Source of the DNA: Candidatus Accumulibacter sp. ACC003 | GTDB lineage: Bacteria > Pseudomonadota > Gammaproteobacteria > Burkholderiales > Rhodocyclaceae | Direction of reading: 5' to 3' | Length of the DNA: 64,000 nt | Assembly (NCBI RefSeq): GCF_907163085.1 | Contig: NZ_CAJQTX010000004.1 | Location: 62,001-126,000 of the forward strand | Shown here: piece by piece, positions 43,105 to 53,731 of the stretch | Layout: every line of letters starts with the position of its first letter | Numbering within the stretch: position 1 is the stretch's first letter | Position numbers and translations under genes: made by a program | Notes under the pieces: generated by a model | Told to the model about the DNA's origin: nothing | Database searches by the model: none | What the model saw: only the letters and a program-made list of their open reading frames with translations

Positions 43105-43619
43105 AACAACTGATCGCCGCCATCGCCTTCGCCGCCGACAAGCACCGCCAGCAGCGGCGCAAGGACGCCGAAAAATCACCCTATATCAACCATCCGATTG
43201 CGCTGGCCAACGTGCTCGCCAACGAAGCGGGCATCGAGGAGCCGGTGGTTCTCCTGGCGGCCATCCTGCACGACACGATCGAGGATACCGAGACCACGGA
43301 AGAGGAACTCGTTCGCCATTTCGGCAGGGATGTGGCCGATGTCGTTCTCGAGGTCACGGACGACAAGAGCCTGCCCAAGGCCGAGCGTAAGCGGCTGCAG
43401 GTCAAGCATGCGCCGAGCGCCGGCCGGCACGCTCGGCTGGTCAAGCTGGCGGACAAGATCTGCAACGTGCGCGACCTTGCCGCTTCGCCACCGGCCGACT
43501 GGTCGTTCGCGCGCAAGCAGGAATACTTTGCTTGGGCGAAAGCGGTGGTCGATGGCCTGCGCGGTACTCATCCTGGCCTCGAACAGCTGTTCGATGATGC
43601 CTACGAGGCCAGGCGGTGA
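43101..43619 (+). CDS. Small HD-domain (p)ppGpp hydrolase-like protein
   Basis: 172 residues resembling MESH1/SpoT-type small alarmone hydrolases: AFAADKHRQQRRKDAEKSPYINHPI, LLAAILHDTIEDTETTEEEL (HD motif plus the ED pair), RHARLVKLADKICNVRDL. It should hydrolyse (p)ppGpp or a similar nucleotide with Mn. It lacks synthetase, TGS and ACT domains. It is translationally coupled to the HNH nuclease, which suggests a joint role, possibly detoxification or immunity, but this is inference. Confidence 0.83.
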   Translation: MKQLIAAIAFAADKHRQQRRKDAEKSPYINHPIALANVLANEAGIEEPVVLLAAILHDTIEDTETTEEELVRHFGRDVADVVLEVTDDKSLPKAERKRLQVKHAPSAGRHARLVKLADKICNVRDLAASPPADWSFARKQEYFAWAKAVVDGLRGTHPGLEQLFDDAYEARR

Positions 43620-44166
43620 CGGTCGCCTAGCCGACCGCCGGCGGCTTGCGCATGGCCGTGGTCGGCCACCCCGATCCGCCTGTTTCTGCGCATCGTCCGG
43701 CTGCTCGAACGGCGCCTTGCCCGGCGCCGTCTTGCGCCGCAGGAAGCTCCGCGCAGCTGCTTCCACGCTCAGGCTGGCGAGCGATTTCTCCTGCGCCGAA
43801 AGCTGCGAGCTCATCTTGCGCGATGAACATGCGACAGCGCCAGGTGCAGTGGCTTGTGGCCACCGACCACACGCGCCGGGACGCGGATGCGGCCCGGCAG
43901 CGCCAGCGATGCGGGTCGTCTGGATTGCCACGTCGGCTGCGCCTCCTCGCCATGACGGTCGGGCCAGGCGCAGCGACACGAAATCGCTGGCGCTCGGTGG
44001 CCTCGTATGCTTCAAACGGCTTGCACTGGCTAACGTCGCGTTGTACGTTGCCCGCAGCGTGGCGCGTGGCGCGTGGCGTGATTTCGCCGCGCCAGAAGAG
44101 AATCCTGCCGATGGGCCGCGCCGGTTTCACGGCGTGCATCACCATCCTGGCTGGCCGTGTCAGCAA
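43620..44166. other. Degraded region before IS66 element
   Basis: About 550 bp with no supportable gene. A minus-strand frame with MSSQLSAQEKSLASLSVEA near 43810 may be a remnant. It ends at the target duplication of the IS66 element. Confidence 0.4.
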
Positions 44167-44174
44167 GACCTGCC
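44167..44174. repeat. 8-bp target duplication, left (IS66 element)
   Basis: GACCTGCC, repeated exactly at 46903-46910 after the right inverted repeat. 8 bp is the known duplication length for IS66-family elements. Confidence 0.93.
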
Positions 44175-44286
44175 GTAAGTATTCGGTGAACCCGTAGCCC
44201 CGGTTTTTTTGGTGGGCGAGCTTCCGTCAGCGATTGGCGGGCAGCCCGGAGATCTGAACTGGACACAGCAGCGGAAATCCGGCACC

Positions 44287-45999
44287 ATGCGGCGCATGGG
44301 CACGGCTACGGACATTATCTGCGGAGGATCGGCGGCAAGTCACCGCCAAGTGGCGCCGTTCGCCGAGGTGTTGGTGACGTTGACCAAGGAGCAGGAAATC
44401 AAGCTCCGTTGGGAGGCCAACTTCTGGCGCAGCCAACATCGGCAAGCGCTGGTCCGTTTGGCGGAATCGGAGGCCGCTCATCGGGTGGAAATGGCGCGTG
44501 CGGCGGAGCAAGCGGCGGCGCGTGAGGCGGCCTTGCGTAGCGAGCTCGAGCAGGCCCAGGGCCGGATCCGCGATCTGCAAAAACGCCTGTTTGGTCGCAA
44601 GTCAGAACGCTCTTCGGGAGCCGAGAAGAACCCGGCAGCAGACCAGAAGTCGTCGCGGGGTCGAGGTCATCAACCGGGAGCAACGGGTCACGGGCGGAAT
44701 CCGGAAAGCCACTTGCCGACGCAGATCGAGGTCATCGACATCGACTGCCCGCATTGCCCGGACTGTGGTCTGAGCTACGTCGACTTTCCCGGCACAGAAG
44801 ACAGTGAAGTTCTCGAGATCGAGGTCAAAGCCTACCGCCGGAAGATCTGCCGGCGGCGCTACCGGCGGACCTGTCAGTGCCCGGGCGCCCGCGGCATTCT
44901 GACCGCGCCACCGCCGGCACGATTGATCCCGCGTGGAAAGTACGGCGTGTCGATCTGGGTGCACTTGCTGCTGTCGAAGTTCTTGTACGGTCAGCCGACG
45001 CATCGGCTTCTACGAGACTGGTCCGACCACCAACTGAGGCTTTCGGCAGGAACGGTGGCCGGCGGACTTCGTGCCTTGGCGCCGCTGTTCGAGCCGCTTG
45101 AAGAAGCACTGCTTGGCCGACTGCGCTGCGAGAAACAGTGGCACGCGGACGAGACTCGCTGGCGGGTTTTTGCCGAGACCGAAGGGAAGGTCGGACATCG
45201 CTGGTATTTCTGGGTGTTCCACGGCCCATCGGTCATCCACTTCGTGCTCGACCCGAGCCGCTCGGCGGCGGTGCCGATCCGGGAACTCTCCGGTAGCGCC
45301 GGAGGCGTCATCATCTGTGATCGCTACGCGGGCTACAAGAAACTCGCGCGAGTCCTTGACCACTTCGTTCTGGCCTTCTGCTGGGCACATCAGCGGCGTG
45401 ACTTCCTGGAGCTGGCCAACGCCCATCCGGAACTCGCGGACTGGGCACTGGCCTGGGTCGAGCAGATCGCTCAGCTCTACCACTTGAATGGACGGCGCCT
45501 GGAAGTCCGTAACGACCCGGCACAGTGGGCCGAACGCGACCGCCTCTTGCGGCAGGCGATCGTGCAGATGGCCAGTCAGCGCGAACGCGAACTGGCAAAC
45601 CCGGCGCTCAAAATGCCGGCGAGCAAGGTGCTGCGAAGCATGCACAAGCATTGGTCCGGCTTGACCGTGTTTGTCGACCGCCCCGAGGTGGCGATGGACA
45701 ATAATGCCGCCGAACGCGCCCAGCGTACGCCGGTGGTCGCACGCAAGAACTTCTATGGGTCGGGTAGTCACTGGTCCGGCGCTCTCGCCGCGACGATGTT
45801 CAGCCTGCTGCTGACGCTGCGCTTGTGGAAAATCAACCCGCGCATCTGGCTGACGGCTTATCTGGAAGCCTGCGCCGCCAACGGCAACCAGCCGCCAGCG
45901 GACTTGAGCGCCTTTCTGCCCTGGGCGATGGCGACCGATCGTCTGGCCCAGATGCGTGCCATCCCGGTCAATCAGACACCTTCCATCGATAGCTCGTGA
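44287..45999 (+). CDS. IS66-family transposase (TnpC-type)
   Basis: About 570 residues. N-terminal coiled coil and zinc-finger-like region (IDCPHCPDCG), then the DDE core with Asp in KQWHADETRWRV, Asp in IICDRYAGYKK and Glu in MDNNAAERAQRTPVV, and the IS66 C-terminal tail (NQPPADLSAFLPWAM). The start is uncertain; ATG 44287 and an upstream TTG at 44209 are both open. The stop overlaps the GTG of the DUF4338 gene. Confidence 0.93.
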   Translation: MRRMGTATDIICGGSAASHRQVAPFAEVLVTLTKEQEIKLRWEANFWRSQHRQALVRLAESEAAHRVEMARAAEQAAAREAALRSELEQAQGRIRDLQKRLFGRKSERSSGAEKNPAADQKSSRGRGHQPGATGHGRNPESHLPTQIEVIDIDCPHCPDCGLSYVDFPGTEDSEVLEIEVKAYRRKICRRRYRRTCQCPGARGILTAPPPARLIPRGKYGVSIWVHLLLSKFLYGQPTHRLLRDWSDHQLRLSAGTVAGGLRALAPLFEPLEEALLGRLRCEKQWHADETRWRVFAETEGKVGHRWYFWVFHGPSVIHFVLDPSRSAAVPIRELSGSAGGVIICDRYAGYKKLARVLDHFVLAFCWAHQRRDFLELANAHPELADWALAWVEQIAQLYHLNGRRLEVRNDPAQWAERDRLLRQAIVQMASQRERELANPALKMPASKVLRSMHKHWSGLTVFVDRPEVAMDNNAAERAQRTPVVARKNFYGSGSHWSGALAATMFSLLLTLRLWKINPRIWLTAYLEACAANGNQPPADLSAFLPWAMATDRLAQMRAIPVNQTPSIDSS

Positions 46000-46853
46000 A
46001 GCCTTATTGCGGGCGCCACTTTACCGCCGACGAACTGCAGACGATCCGCGGCCTGATCGAGGCCCCTCCTGGCGCCAGCCGCGCACAACTCTCGCGTCAG
46101 GTGTGCGAGCTCTTCGACTGGCGCAAGCCCAATGGTGATCTGAAGGATATGACCTGCCGGGTGGCCATGCTGCGCATGCAAGCCGACGGCCTGCTCACCC
46201 TGCCGGCTGCACGACGGACCGCTCCTCGCCAACCCGAGTATCGGCCCACGCACGCCACCGATCCACAACCCTTGCTCACTCAGCCGGTGCATGAACTGCC
46301 GCCTCTCTCGGTGCGACAGGTCGTCGGTTCGGCGAACTCGCGTCTGTGGAACGAGTACATCGCTCGTTACCACTATCTCGGCCACACGCCCATGGCCGGC
46401 AGTCAGAGCCGATACTTCGTCTTCGCCGGCGAGACACTCGTCGCCTTGCTCAGCTTCGCCGCCAGCGCCTGGAAACTCGCCGCGCGCGAGCAATTCATCG
46501 GTTGGCACGATGACCAGCGACAAAGGAACCTGCAACTGGTGGTGAACAATGCCCGCTTTCTGATCCTGCCCTGGATCCAGTGCAAGGGCCTGGCCTCCAA
46601 GATCCTCTCGCTCATGCAGCGGCAACTGCCCAAGGACTGGCTGGCGCGCTACGGTTACCGCCCCGTGCTGCTCGAAACCTTCGTCGAGACCCCCCGCCAT
46701 CGCGGCACCTGCTACCAGGCCGCCAACTGGATCAAGGTCGGCCAAACCGCCGGCCGAGGCAAGAAGTGCCCCACCCGCAAGTCGATCCTCCCGATCAAGG
46801 ATATCTGGCTCTATCCCCTTCACCGATCCTTCCGATCAGTCCTCTGCCGCTAA
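45996..46853 (+). CDS. DUF4338/DruA-like protein in IS66 element
   Basis: 285-residue DUF4338 protein. YCGRHFTADELQTIRGLIEA opens it, followed by LWNEYIARYHYLGH, QLVVNNARFLILPWIQCKGLASKIL, LLETFVETPRHRGTCYQAA and KDIWLYPL. GTG 45996 overlaps the transposase TGA (GTGA). It ends 26 bp before the right inverted repeat, so it is an integral gene of the element. It is the best-defined case of the three, since the element has intact ends and target duplication. Confidence 0.9.
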   Translation: MKPYCGRHFTADELQTIRGLIEAPPGASRAQLSRQVCELFDWRKPNGDLKDMTCRVAMLRMQADGLLTLPAARRTAPRQPEYRPTHATDPQPLLTQPVHELPPLSVRQVVGSANSRLWNEYIARYHYLGHTPMAGSQSRYFVFAGETLVALLSFAASAWKLAAREQFIGWHDDQRQRNLQLVVNNARFLILPWIQCKGLASKILSLMQRQLPKDWLARYGYRPVLLETFVETPRHRGTCYQAANWIKVGQTAGRGKKCPTRKSILPIKDIWLYPLHRSFRSVLCR

Positions 46854-46902
46854 CCGGCTTCGCCAACGGCGCTGGCTCACTACGGGTTGGCCGAATACTT
46901 AC

Positions 46903-46910
46903 GACCTGCC
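46903..46910. repeat. 8-bp target duplication, right (IS66 element)
   Basis: Second copy of GACCTGCC. Confidence 0.93.
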
Positions 46911-47012
46911 CGGGGCTGGCGAACGAGCAGCCCTGATTGGAGAAGAAATGGCTGCATACCTGGTCGTCGATACGGACCTGACCAAGCCGGAGATGTACGA
47001 GAGCTACAAGTT

Positions 47013-49388
47013 CAGATTTCCTGATCTCGGAGGAAACCGGGTTGGCACTTCAGACAAGAGTGAAGGTCATTCTTGCCCCGGTTTCCGGATGCGGAAAATC
47101 TTGCAGGGTGAGTTCCTCGAGGAGCGCGGCGATAGCGCGATCATGAGCTGGGCTGGCCATCCGGTGAATTTTGATGGTCAGGGTGTTGGCTAGCGCGTTC
47201 GGTTCGATGTCAGCGGAAGAAACGAACAATTCGCGAATGAGCGCACGTGCGTCGTCCTCCTTCTTCAAGTGGCGGCGCAATAGCGCCACCATGGCGGTCT
47301 CGGCCCGGTAGGCGACCATTTTCACGGTATCGCAGAGCATCTTGTTCAGCGGCGGCAGTTGGGTCGGTCGCTCGGCCTCGGGCAGACTGTCGATCGTCAT
47401 CTTTCGGGGGCTTGCCTTGCGCGCCGCGCAAAGTCGCTTGAGCTCCTCCTGAACGGCCTGCAGTGCTTCGACAGACTCGGCGTTTTTCTGGATTTCGCCG
47501 CCGTCGTTCAAGGCCGTCCTGGCGATTGCGGCCTGCAGTTTTCTTTCGCTCTGGCGGGTTTGCCTGACGGCCTTGTCGAGTTCCCGCCAGCGGGGGTTAA
47601 CGACCTGGTGAGTGCCGGGAAGAGATTCGTCTCCGTACTCGATAAGCCCATCAATATCATAATGTTCCATCATGTACGCGAAGTAGTTTTCCTGGCACCA
47701 ACGGGCGAACATCCGCCCAGCGATGGTGGTGTTTCCGAGTTGCCGGGCGGTCGTGATCACGGCTGTTTGATGTCCCGTCTGGGTCAGCCGACGAACTTCG
47801 CTCACGGCCAGGCTGCCATCGCCTGTGCCGAGTCGGGTTTCGCGCATGGCGAGTTTCATCCCGGTGCTGCCGCCTGCCGGCAGATGGACTTCCTGTTCCT
47901 GAAACACCTCTTCGGACCAGAGGTCCTTGACGTTCTTGCGGTAGGTCAGTGCGCCGATGCGCTGTTTCCAGAGTCTGCCGAGGAGACTCTGGGTGGCCCC
48001 TTCCCGATCGAAGACCATGACAAACCGGTGCAGGGTCGGGTCGGCGTCCAGTTCGGCCGGCGTCGGCTGTCCCGGGACAATCTCCAGCAGTTGGGGGACG
48101 ATGTCCTTGAGCAGGGTCTCGGCGAGTCCGTCATTGAGCGGCTGCGAAACCACAAAGAACGGGCGACCCAGGGCATCGTTAACCCAGTAGTCGGTGGTGC
48201 CCCGCAGGCACAGGCGTTCGCGCGAGACGTAGCGCTTCGACAGCCTGGCCTGCTCGCCGTGATACACCCGAACATGACCATCGACATACAGGTAACCCGC
48301 TTCTTCTGGCTCGCTTTCCATCCAGAGCTTCGCGAGATCCCGCATCCAGGCTGCCGGGTCACCCGTCTTGGCCAGCAGATGGACCTTTTCCCGCAGGGTG
48401 CGGACTTCCGGTACCCGGTCCAGGCCGATGACTTTGCCGAGTTCTCCGGGCGAGGTTTGTCGCAGATGTTCCGGCCGCTTGATTCGCCCCAGGGCCATGA
48501 AGCCGAGGACGAGAAGGATGTGCAAGGCGCTGTAGAATCCCCGGGGCAGCTTGAGATGGCGATCCAGGCCGGTCAGTAGCCCGTTCGCGCACAAGGCCGG
48601 CAAGCCGGCCAACAGCCCCCCCATCGCCACATCGTGGCTCGCTTCGAAGCGCGTCGTCGCACCGGTCGCCAATCCCAGCGCCGTTTGGATCCGCTCGTCG
48701 GCGCGCGTGCAGGCGGTGCCCATCCCCGCGGCGGCTTCCGCATCCGCCCGGCTGCGCTCACTCTTGGTGCTCGCCGCTTCCAACTCCCCTGCCTCTTGCG
48801 GCAAGGCGGCCAACTGCGGCACGCCCTGGCGCCGGATCGCCTTGCGCAGCGTCGACTCCTGGACGCCCACCTGCCGTGCCACTTCGGCAGGACGCTTTCC
48901 CTCGCTCAACAGCCGCGCGCATTCGGCACTCTTGTCCGGCGTCATGATCCGCGGCCGGCTCGCCGCCGCCGGTCGAAAGAAAGACGATGGCCCGGCTTTG
49001 CGGCTTTGTCCCACCCAGTTCATCAGCGTGCGGTGCGGGATGCACAGCGGTGGCCTTTCCAGTTCGACCGCCTTGACGTGCCCGTTCTCCATCAGGCTGG
49101 TCAGAGCGAACCTGCGGCCAGCGTCGTCTCCTACGGGGTGCGAGAAGTAATTGTCTCCCCCAACAAAGTAGATCGCTTGGCCATCCTTCTCCAGAATCGC
49201 CAACCCTTCTCCCACTTTCTGCGCACCATCCGGAAACCCTGGAAGCCACGATTGCCTCAACGTCTGCTCCTCCTTGCACTCCTAGCGAAGCTTGGTTTAT
49301 GCCATAAGAAAATCATGGCCGTCAAAATAAAGTGCCACGTGCAATTCCGGAATTCTACCTACATTCCCGGCCGGGATCAGGAAATCTG
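47013..49388 (-). mobile_element. IS with large transposase, 5-bp duplication
   Basis: A 2376-bp element with terminal repeats CAGATTTCCTGATC at the left (47013-47026) and its complement at the right (49375-49388), flanked by AAGTT (47008-47012 and 49389-49393). Removal restores the DUF1330 frame exactly. One gene on the minus strand. Confidence 0.92.
47050..49260 (-). CDS. Large transposase, unassigned family
   Basis: 736 residues. An N-terminal helix-turn-helix region (LSEGKRPAEVARQVGVQESTLRKAI) precedes a DDE-like core (GYLYVDGHVRVYHGEQARLSKRY with DGH, FVMVFDREGATQSLLGRLW, MFARWCQENYFAYMMEHYDIDGL with a candidate Glu), then a coiled coil. Defined by its place inside the 5-bp-duplication element. 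I cannot name the IS family; it resembles putative transposases common in Burkholderiales and Rhodocyclales. Confidence 0.82.
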   Translation of the reverse strand: MRQSWLPGFPDGAQKVGEGLAILEKDGQAIYFVGGDNYFSHPVGDDAGRRFALTSLMENGHVKAVELERPPLCIPHRTLMNWVGQSRKAGPSSFFRPAAASRPRIMTPDKSAECARLLSEGKRPAEVARQVGVQESTLRKAIRRQGVPQLAALPQEAGELEAASTKSERSRADAEAAAGMGTACTRADERIQTALGLATGATTRFEASHDVAMGGLLAGLPALCANGLLTGLDRHLKLPRGFYSALHILLVLGFMALGRIKRPEHLRQTSPGELGKVIGLDRVPEVRTLREKVHLLAKTGDPAAWMRDLAKLWMESEPEEAGYLYVDGHVRVYHGEQARLSKRYVSRERLCLRGTTDYWVNDALGRPFFVVSQPLNDGLAETLLKDIVPQLLEIVPGQPTPAELDADPTLHRFVMVFDREGATQSLLGRLWKQRIGALTYRKNVKDLWSEEVFQEQEVHLPAGGSTGMKLAMRETRLGTGDGSLAVSEVRRLTQTGHQTAVITTARQLGNTTIAGRMFARWCQENYFAYMMEHYDIDGLIEYGDESLPGTHQVVNPRWRELDKAVRQTRQSERKLQAAIARTALNDGGEIQKNAESVEALQAVQEELKRLCAARKASPRKMTIDSLPEAERPTQLPPLNKMLCDTVKMVAYRAETAMVALLRRHLKKEDDARALIRELFVSSADIEPNALANTLTIKIHRMASPAHDRAIAALLEELTLQDFPHPETGARMTFTLV

Positions 49389-49599
49389 AAGTTGCAGGCC
49401 AAGCCGCTGGTCGAGAAATATGGCGGTGAATACCTGGCGCGCGGTGGGCAACTGACCGTCAAGGAGAGCAAGCTCTGGGCGCCGACGCGGATGGTGTTGA
49501 TCAGGTTTCCTTCAGTCGCCGACGCGGAAAATTTCTACCACTCCGACGAGTACCAGGAGGTTTTGCAGATCGGCTTGCAATCGGCGAACAGGACGCTGT

Positions 49600-49701
49600 T
49601 CATCCTCGAAGGGCTCTGACGGCGGCAGCCTGCTTGACGGGGTCGGCGTCCCAGGTCGCGGCACGGACGTCGAAATGATTGGCCGGGGGCGTGTCGGCCA
49701 T
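49600..49701 (-). pseudogene. Truncated 5' copy of the methyltransferase gene
   Basis: Frame MADTPPANHFDVRAATWDAD is near-identical to the start of the methyltransferase at 52200 (TDTPSANHFDVHAATWDADP). It then runs into the DUF1330 3' end and stops after 33 codons. The similarity continues upstream into the leader to about 49800, matching 52200-52300. It is a partial duplication of about 170 bp containing the start and 5' region. Confidence 0.85.
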
Positions 49702-49830
49702 GTGTTCTCCGGCATCTGTGGATGGCCAAAATGCCGCTTCTCGGGCGTTCCAGGCAAGTCCGGCGGCAGGTGCTCATTCCGCCGGGTCGGTGCAGCCTGC
49801 AGTTGGTCGACCCGGTCGAATGCGGCGGCT

Positions 49831-50421
49831 TCAGTCTTTCTGTTGCTGCGCCAGTTCGTCGGCGGTGTTGATGTTGGCGAAGGCCTCTGGGCAGCCGTCG
49901 AAGTCCACCAGCACGTGTTGCTGCGCCAGCACCCAACGGTCGATCTTGCGCTCGCCGCGCGCCAGATACGCCGCCAGCGAAGCGGCGCAGCGCGTATGCG
50001 CCAGCAGGAACACCGGCTGCAGCCGCCCGTCGGCACGGGCCATGGCGACGTCTGCCGCGGCGGTCAGCAGCGCGGCGTGCAGACGGGCCACCAGGTCGAG
50101 CGGCACGGCCGGCGAATCGCAGGGGCAGGTGAGCAGCCAGGCGTCGCGCTCGCCAAGGTGGTGCAGGCCGGCATCGAGCCCGGCCAGCGGGCCGACGAAG
50201 CCGGCATGGCGGTCGGCGACGACCGGCGCGCCGAGAGCAGCGTAGGCGTCGGCGTTGCGGTTGGCGTTGATCAGCAGGGAATCGACCTGCGGGCGCAGGC
50301 GGGCGATGACCTGCGCAACCATCGGTCCGCCGTCGAGTTCGACCAGCCCTTTGTCGGTGCCGCCCATGCGGCGGCCTTGTCCGCCAGCGAGTATCAGGCC
50401 GGTGATGTTGGCGCGGCTCAT
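49831..50421 (-). CDS. mobA: MobA, molybdenum cofactor guanylyltransferase
   Basis: 196 residues. Nucleotidyltransferase motif GLILAGGQGRRMGGTDKGLVEL, then LLTCPCDSPAVPLDLV. MobA adds GMP to Mo-molybdopterin to form MGD for formate dehydrogenase, nitrate reductase and similar enzymes. Its start overlaps the fdhD stop (ATGA), fitting a two-gene Mo-enzyme maturation operon. Confidence 0.93.
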   Translation of the reverse strand: MSRANITGLILAGGQGRRMGGTDKGLVELDGGPMVAQVIARLRPQVDSLLINANRNADAYAALGAPVVADRHAGFVGPLAGLDAGLHHLGERDAWLLTCPCDSPAVPLDLVARLHAALLTAAADVAMARADGRLQPVFLLAHTRCAASLAAYLARGERKIDRWVLAQQHVLVDFDGCPEAFANINTADELAQQQKD

Positions 50422-51290
50422 GCGCCGCCCCGCGTAATGCGTTCGCCATGCGAGTAAACAAGATGGCGGCCGACGCGCGCGCGGCACACCAGGGTGATCC
50501 CCATCGCCTGCGCCATCGACAGCCCCATCTGCGTCAGACCCGAGCGCGAGATCAGGAAGGGAACGCCCATTTGCACCGTTTTCATCACCATCTCCGAGGT
50601 CAGCCTGCCGGTGGTGTAGAAGATCTTGTCGGCGCCGGACTCTTCGTCCAGCCACATCAGACCGGTGATCGCATCGACCGCGTTGTGCCGCCCGACGTCC
50701 TCGACGTGATAGACCAGCGGCGCCTCGGGCGTGTTGCGCAGCAGCGCGCAGGCATGCACCGAGCCGGCGCGTTTGTAGACGGTGTCCAGCGCCAGAATGC
50801 GTGCCAGCGCCGCGTCGAGCGTGCTGACCGCCAGCGTGGCGTCGCTGTGCAGGCGCTGCAAGGCGTCGAGCCAGTCGCCGAACATCGTCCCCTGGCCGCA
50901 GCCGGTGGTCACCGTTCGTTTGGCCATGCGCGCGGCAAGGTCGCTGCCGTGGCCCTTGCGGGTGTGCACGACGCCGGCCCCAACCTCCCAATCGACGTGC
51001 ACGCTGCGCAGATCGGCGAGCGATGCGACCAGTCGCTGGTTGCGCAGATAGCCCATGATCAAGGCCTCCGGCGCCTGCCCGAGGGTCATCAGGGTGACGA
51101 TTTCCTGCTTGTCGAGGTACACCGTCAGGGCGTTCTCGCCGGGTACCTCGACGGTGCGCGACTGGCCCTGGTGATTGACGACCGTGGCGCTGGCCGTCGC
51201 CGGCCGCTGCGCACGGGTGAGCGACAGCCGCGGCGCGTCCGGCGCATCGCTGAGCGGAATTTCGAAAACAGCGTCGCTTGTGGCGCACAT
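50418..51290 (-). CDS. fdhD: FdhD, formate dehydrogenase sulfurtransferase
   Basis: 290 residues. It has LTVYLDKQEIVTLMTLGQAPEALIMGYLRNQ, TVTTGCGQGTMFGD in place of the Cys-x2-Cys loop of E. coli FdhD, YHVEDVGRHNAVDAITGLM and ISRSGLTQMGL. It transfers sulfur to the Mo cofactor of formate dehydrogenase. ATG 51290 was chosen over an upstream GTG at 51335. No formate dehydrogenase structural gene is in the window. Confidence 0.9.
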   Translation of the reverse strand: MCATSDAVFEIPLSDAPDAPRLSLTRAQRPATASATVVNHQGQSRTVEVPGENALTVYLDKQEIVTLMTLGQAPEALIMGYLRNQRLVASLADLRSVHVDWEVGAGVVHTRKGHGSDLAARMAKRTVTTGCGQGTMFGDWLDALQRLHSDATLAVSTLDAALARILALDTVYKRAGSVHACALLRNTPEAPLVYHVEDVGRHNAVDAITGLMWLDEESGADKIFYTTGRLTSEMVMKTVQMGVPFLISRSGLTQMGLSMAQAMGITLVCRARVGRHLVYSHGERITRGGA

Positions 51291-51570
51291 GGCAGAAGCC
51301 TGTCGAGGCGAAGTGCCCTTGGCTTTGGCGGGCACGCGGTGGATTGAAGCCGTATCTTAGCCCGGATGGCACGGTGAATCCGGCGGCGAGTGAAATGGAA
51401 GAAGCGCTGCAACAAGCGACGAAACAGGCCTTGACCCGGGCCTCCAGGCACGAGACAGGCGACGATGCCGAGCCGTTCCGCGAACGCGCCTGGCGTTGCC
51501 GGGCGGCTCGGGCCAGCAAGGCCCGTTTGCTGGCGGCTGGTCCTGCCCGTTCGATGCAGCCTGGACGACC

Positions 51571-52200
51571 TTACTTCTGCGCCACCATCAGGAAGACCGG
51601 GTACTCGGCTTGCGCTGCACCGTCGCCCTTGCGCATGCTGAAAGCGGTCGTGAACTCAACCTGGCGGAAACCGGCCGCTGCGGCTTTCGCCGCCAGCGCG
51701 CGACGATCGAAGCCGTTGTGGCCGTCGAATCCCGGCCCGTGAAAAGATCCGTCCTCGGCGTCGAGGTCGGCGACACACAGATAGCCGGGCGAAGCGAGCA
51801 AGGTGTAGAGGCTCCGCAGTAGCTCGTCGGTGTCGCTGATGTGATGAAGCGTCATCAGGGTGTAGATCAGATCGTAGCGGTCGTCTGGCAGCGCGTCGGT
51901 GACCAGGTCGAGGCGCGTGGCACGCATGTTGGTGATGGCGTTGGCGGCGATCTTCTCGTTCAGCACGGCGAGCATGCCGTCCGAGCTGTCGGCAAGCGCC
52001 ACGTTCCCGAGCTGCGCTTGCAGGGCGAAGCTCAGCAAGCCCGTCCCACAGCCGTATTCCAGTGCCCGCATCCGCGGTGAGAGCGGCACGCGCGTCTGCA
52101 TCGCCTCGGCGACGGCCAGCGCGCGCGCCTGCTTGACGGGGTCGGCGTCCCAGGTGGCGGCATGGACGTCGAAGTGATTGGCTGATGGCGTGTCGGTCAT
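51571..52200 (-). CDS. Class I SAM-dependent methyltransferase
   Basis: 209 residues. Motif I is MRALEYGCGTGLLSFALQAQLG, then VALADSSDGMLAVLNEK and DLIYTLMTLHHISDTDELLRSLY. Substrate unknown. A truncated copy of its 5' end lies at 49600-49701. The 130 bp between it and the SQR-like gene hold no gene. Confidence 0.88.
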   Translation of the reverse strand: MTDTPSANHFDVHAATWDADPVKQARALAVAEAMQTRVPLSPRMRALEYGCGTGLLSFALQAQLGNVALADSSDGMLAVLNEKIAANAITNMRATRLDLVTDALPDDRYDLIYTLMTLHHISDTDELLRSLYTLLASPGYLCVADLDAEDGSFHGPGFDGHNGFDRRALAAKAAAAGFRQVEFTTAFSMRKGDGAAQAEYPVFLMVAQK

Positions 52201-52329
52201 GTGATCTCCTGCGGCGGTCGATGGCGATAATGCCGCTTGTCGGGCGGTCCGGGAAAGCCCGGTGGCTGGCGTGAATTCCGCGGCGGCTTCATCGCGGTGC
52301 GTGCGATTGCGTGATTGGCTCGGGCCATT

Positions 52330-53731
<1,402 letters not shown>

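Larger units (their letters stand above)
44175..46902 (+). mobile_element. IS66-family element with DUF4338 gene
   Basis: Complete 2728-bp element. The left end GTAAGTATTCGG (44175-44197, 23 bp) and the complementary right end (46880-46902) match at 21 of 23 positions and begin with the GTAA typical of IS66. 8-bp duplication GACCTGCC flanks it. It contains a TnpC-type transposase and a DUF4338 gene overlapping it. The usual IS66 accessory genes tnpA and tnpB are absent. Confidence 0.92.
46948..49619 (+). pseudogene. DUF1330 gene interrupted by an IS
   Basis: The 5' part (46948-47012, MAAYLVVDTDLTKPEMYESY) and the 3' part (49394-49619, LQAKPLVEKYGGEYLARGGQ to SANRTLFILEGL) join in frame when the element and one AAGTT copy are removed. 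The restored protein is 96 residues, normal for the DUF1330 family. GGAGAA precedes ATG 46948. The gene is inactivated. Confidence 0.92.
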
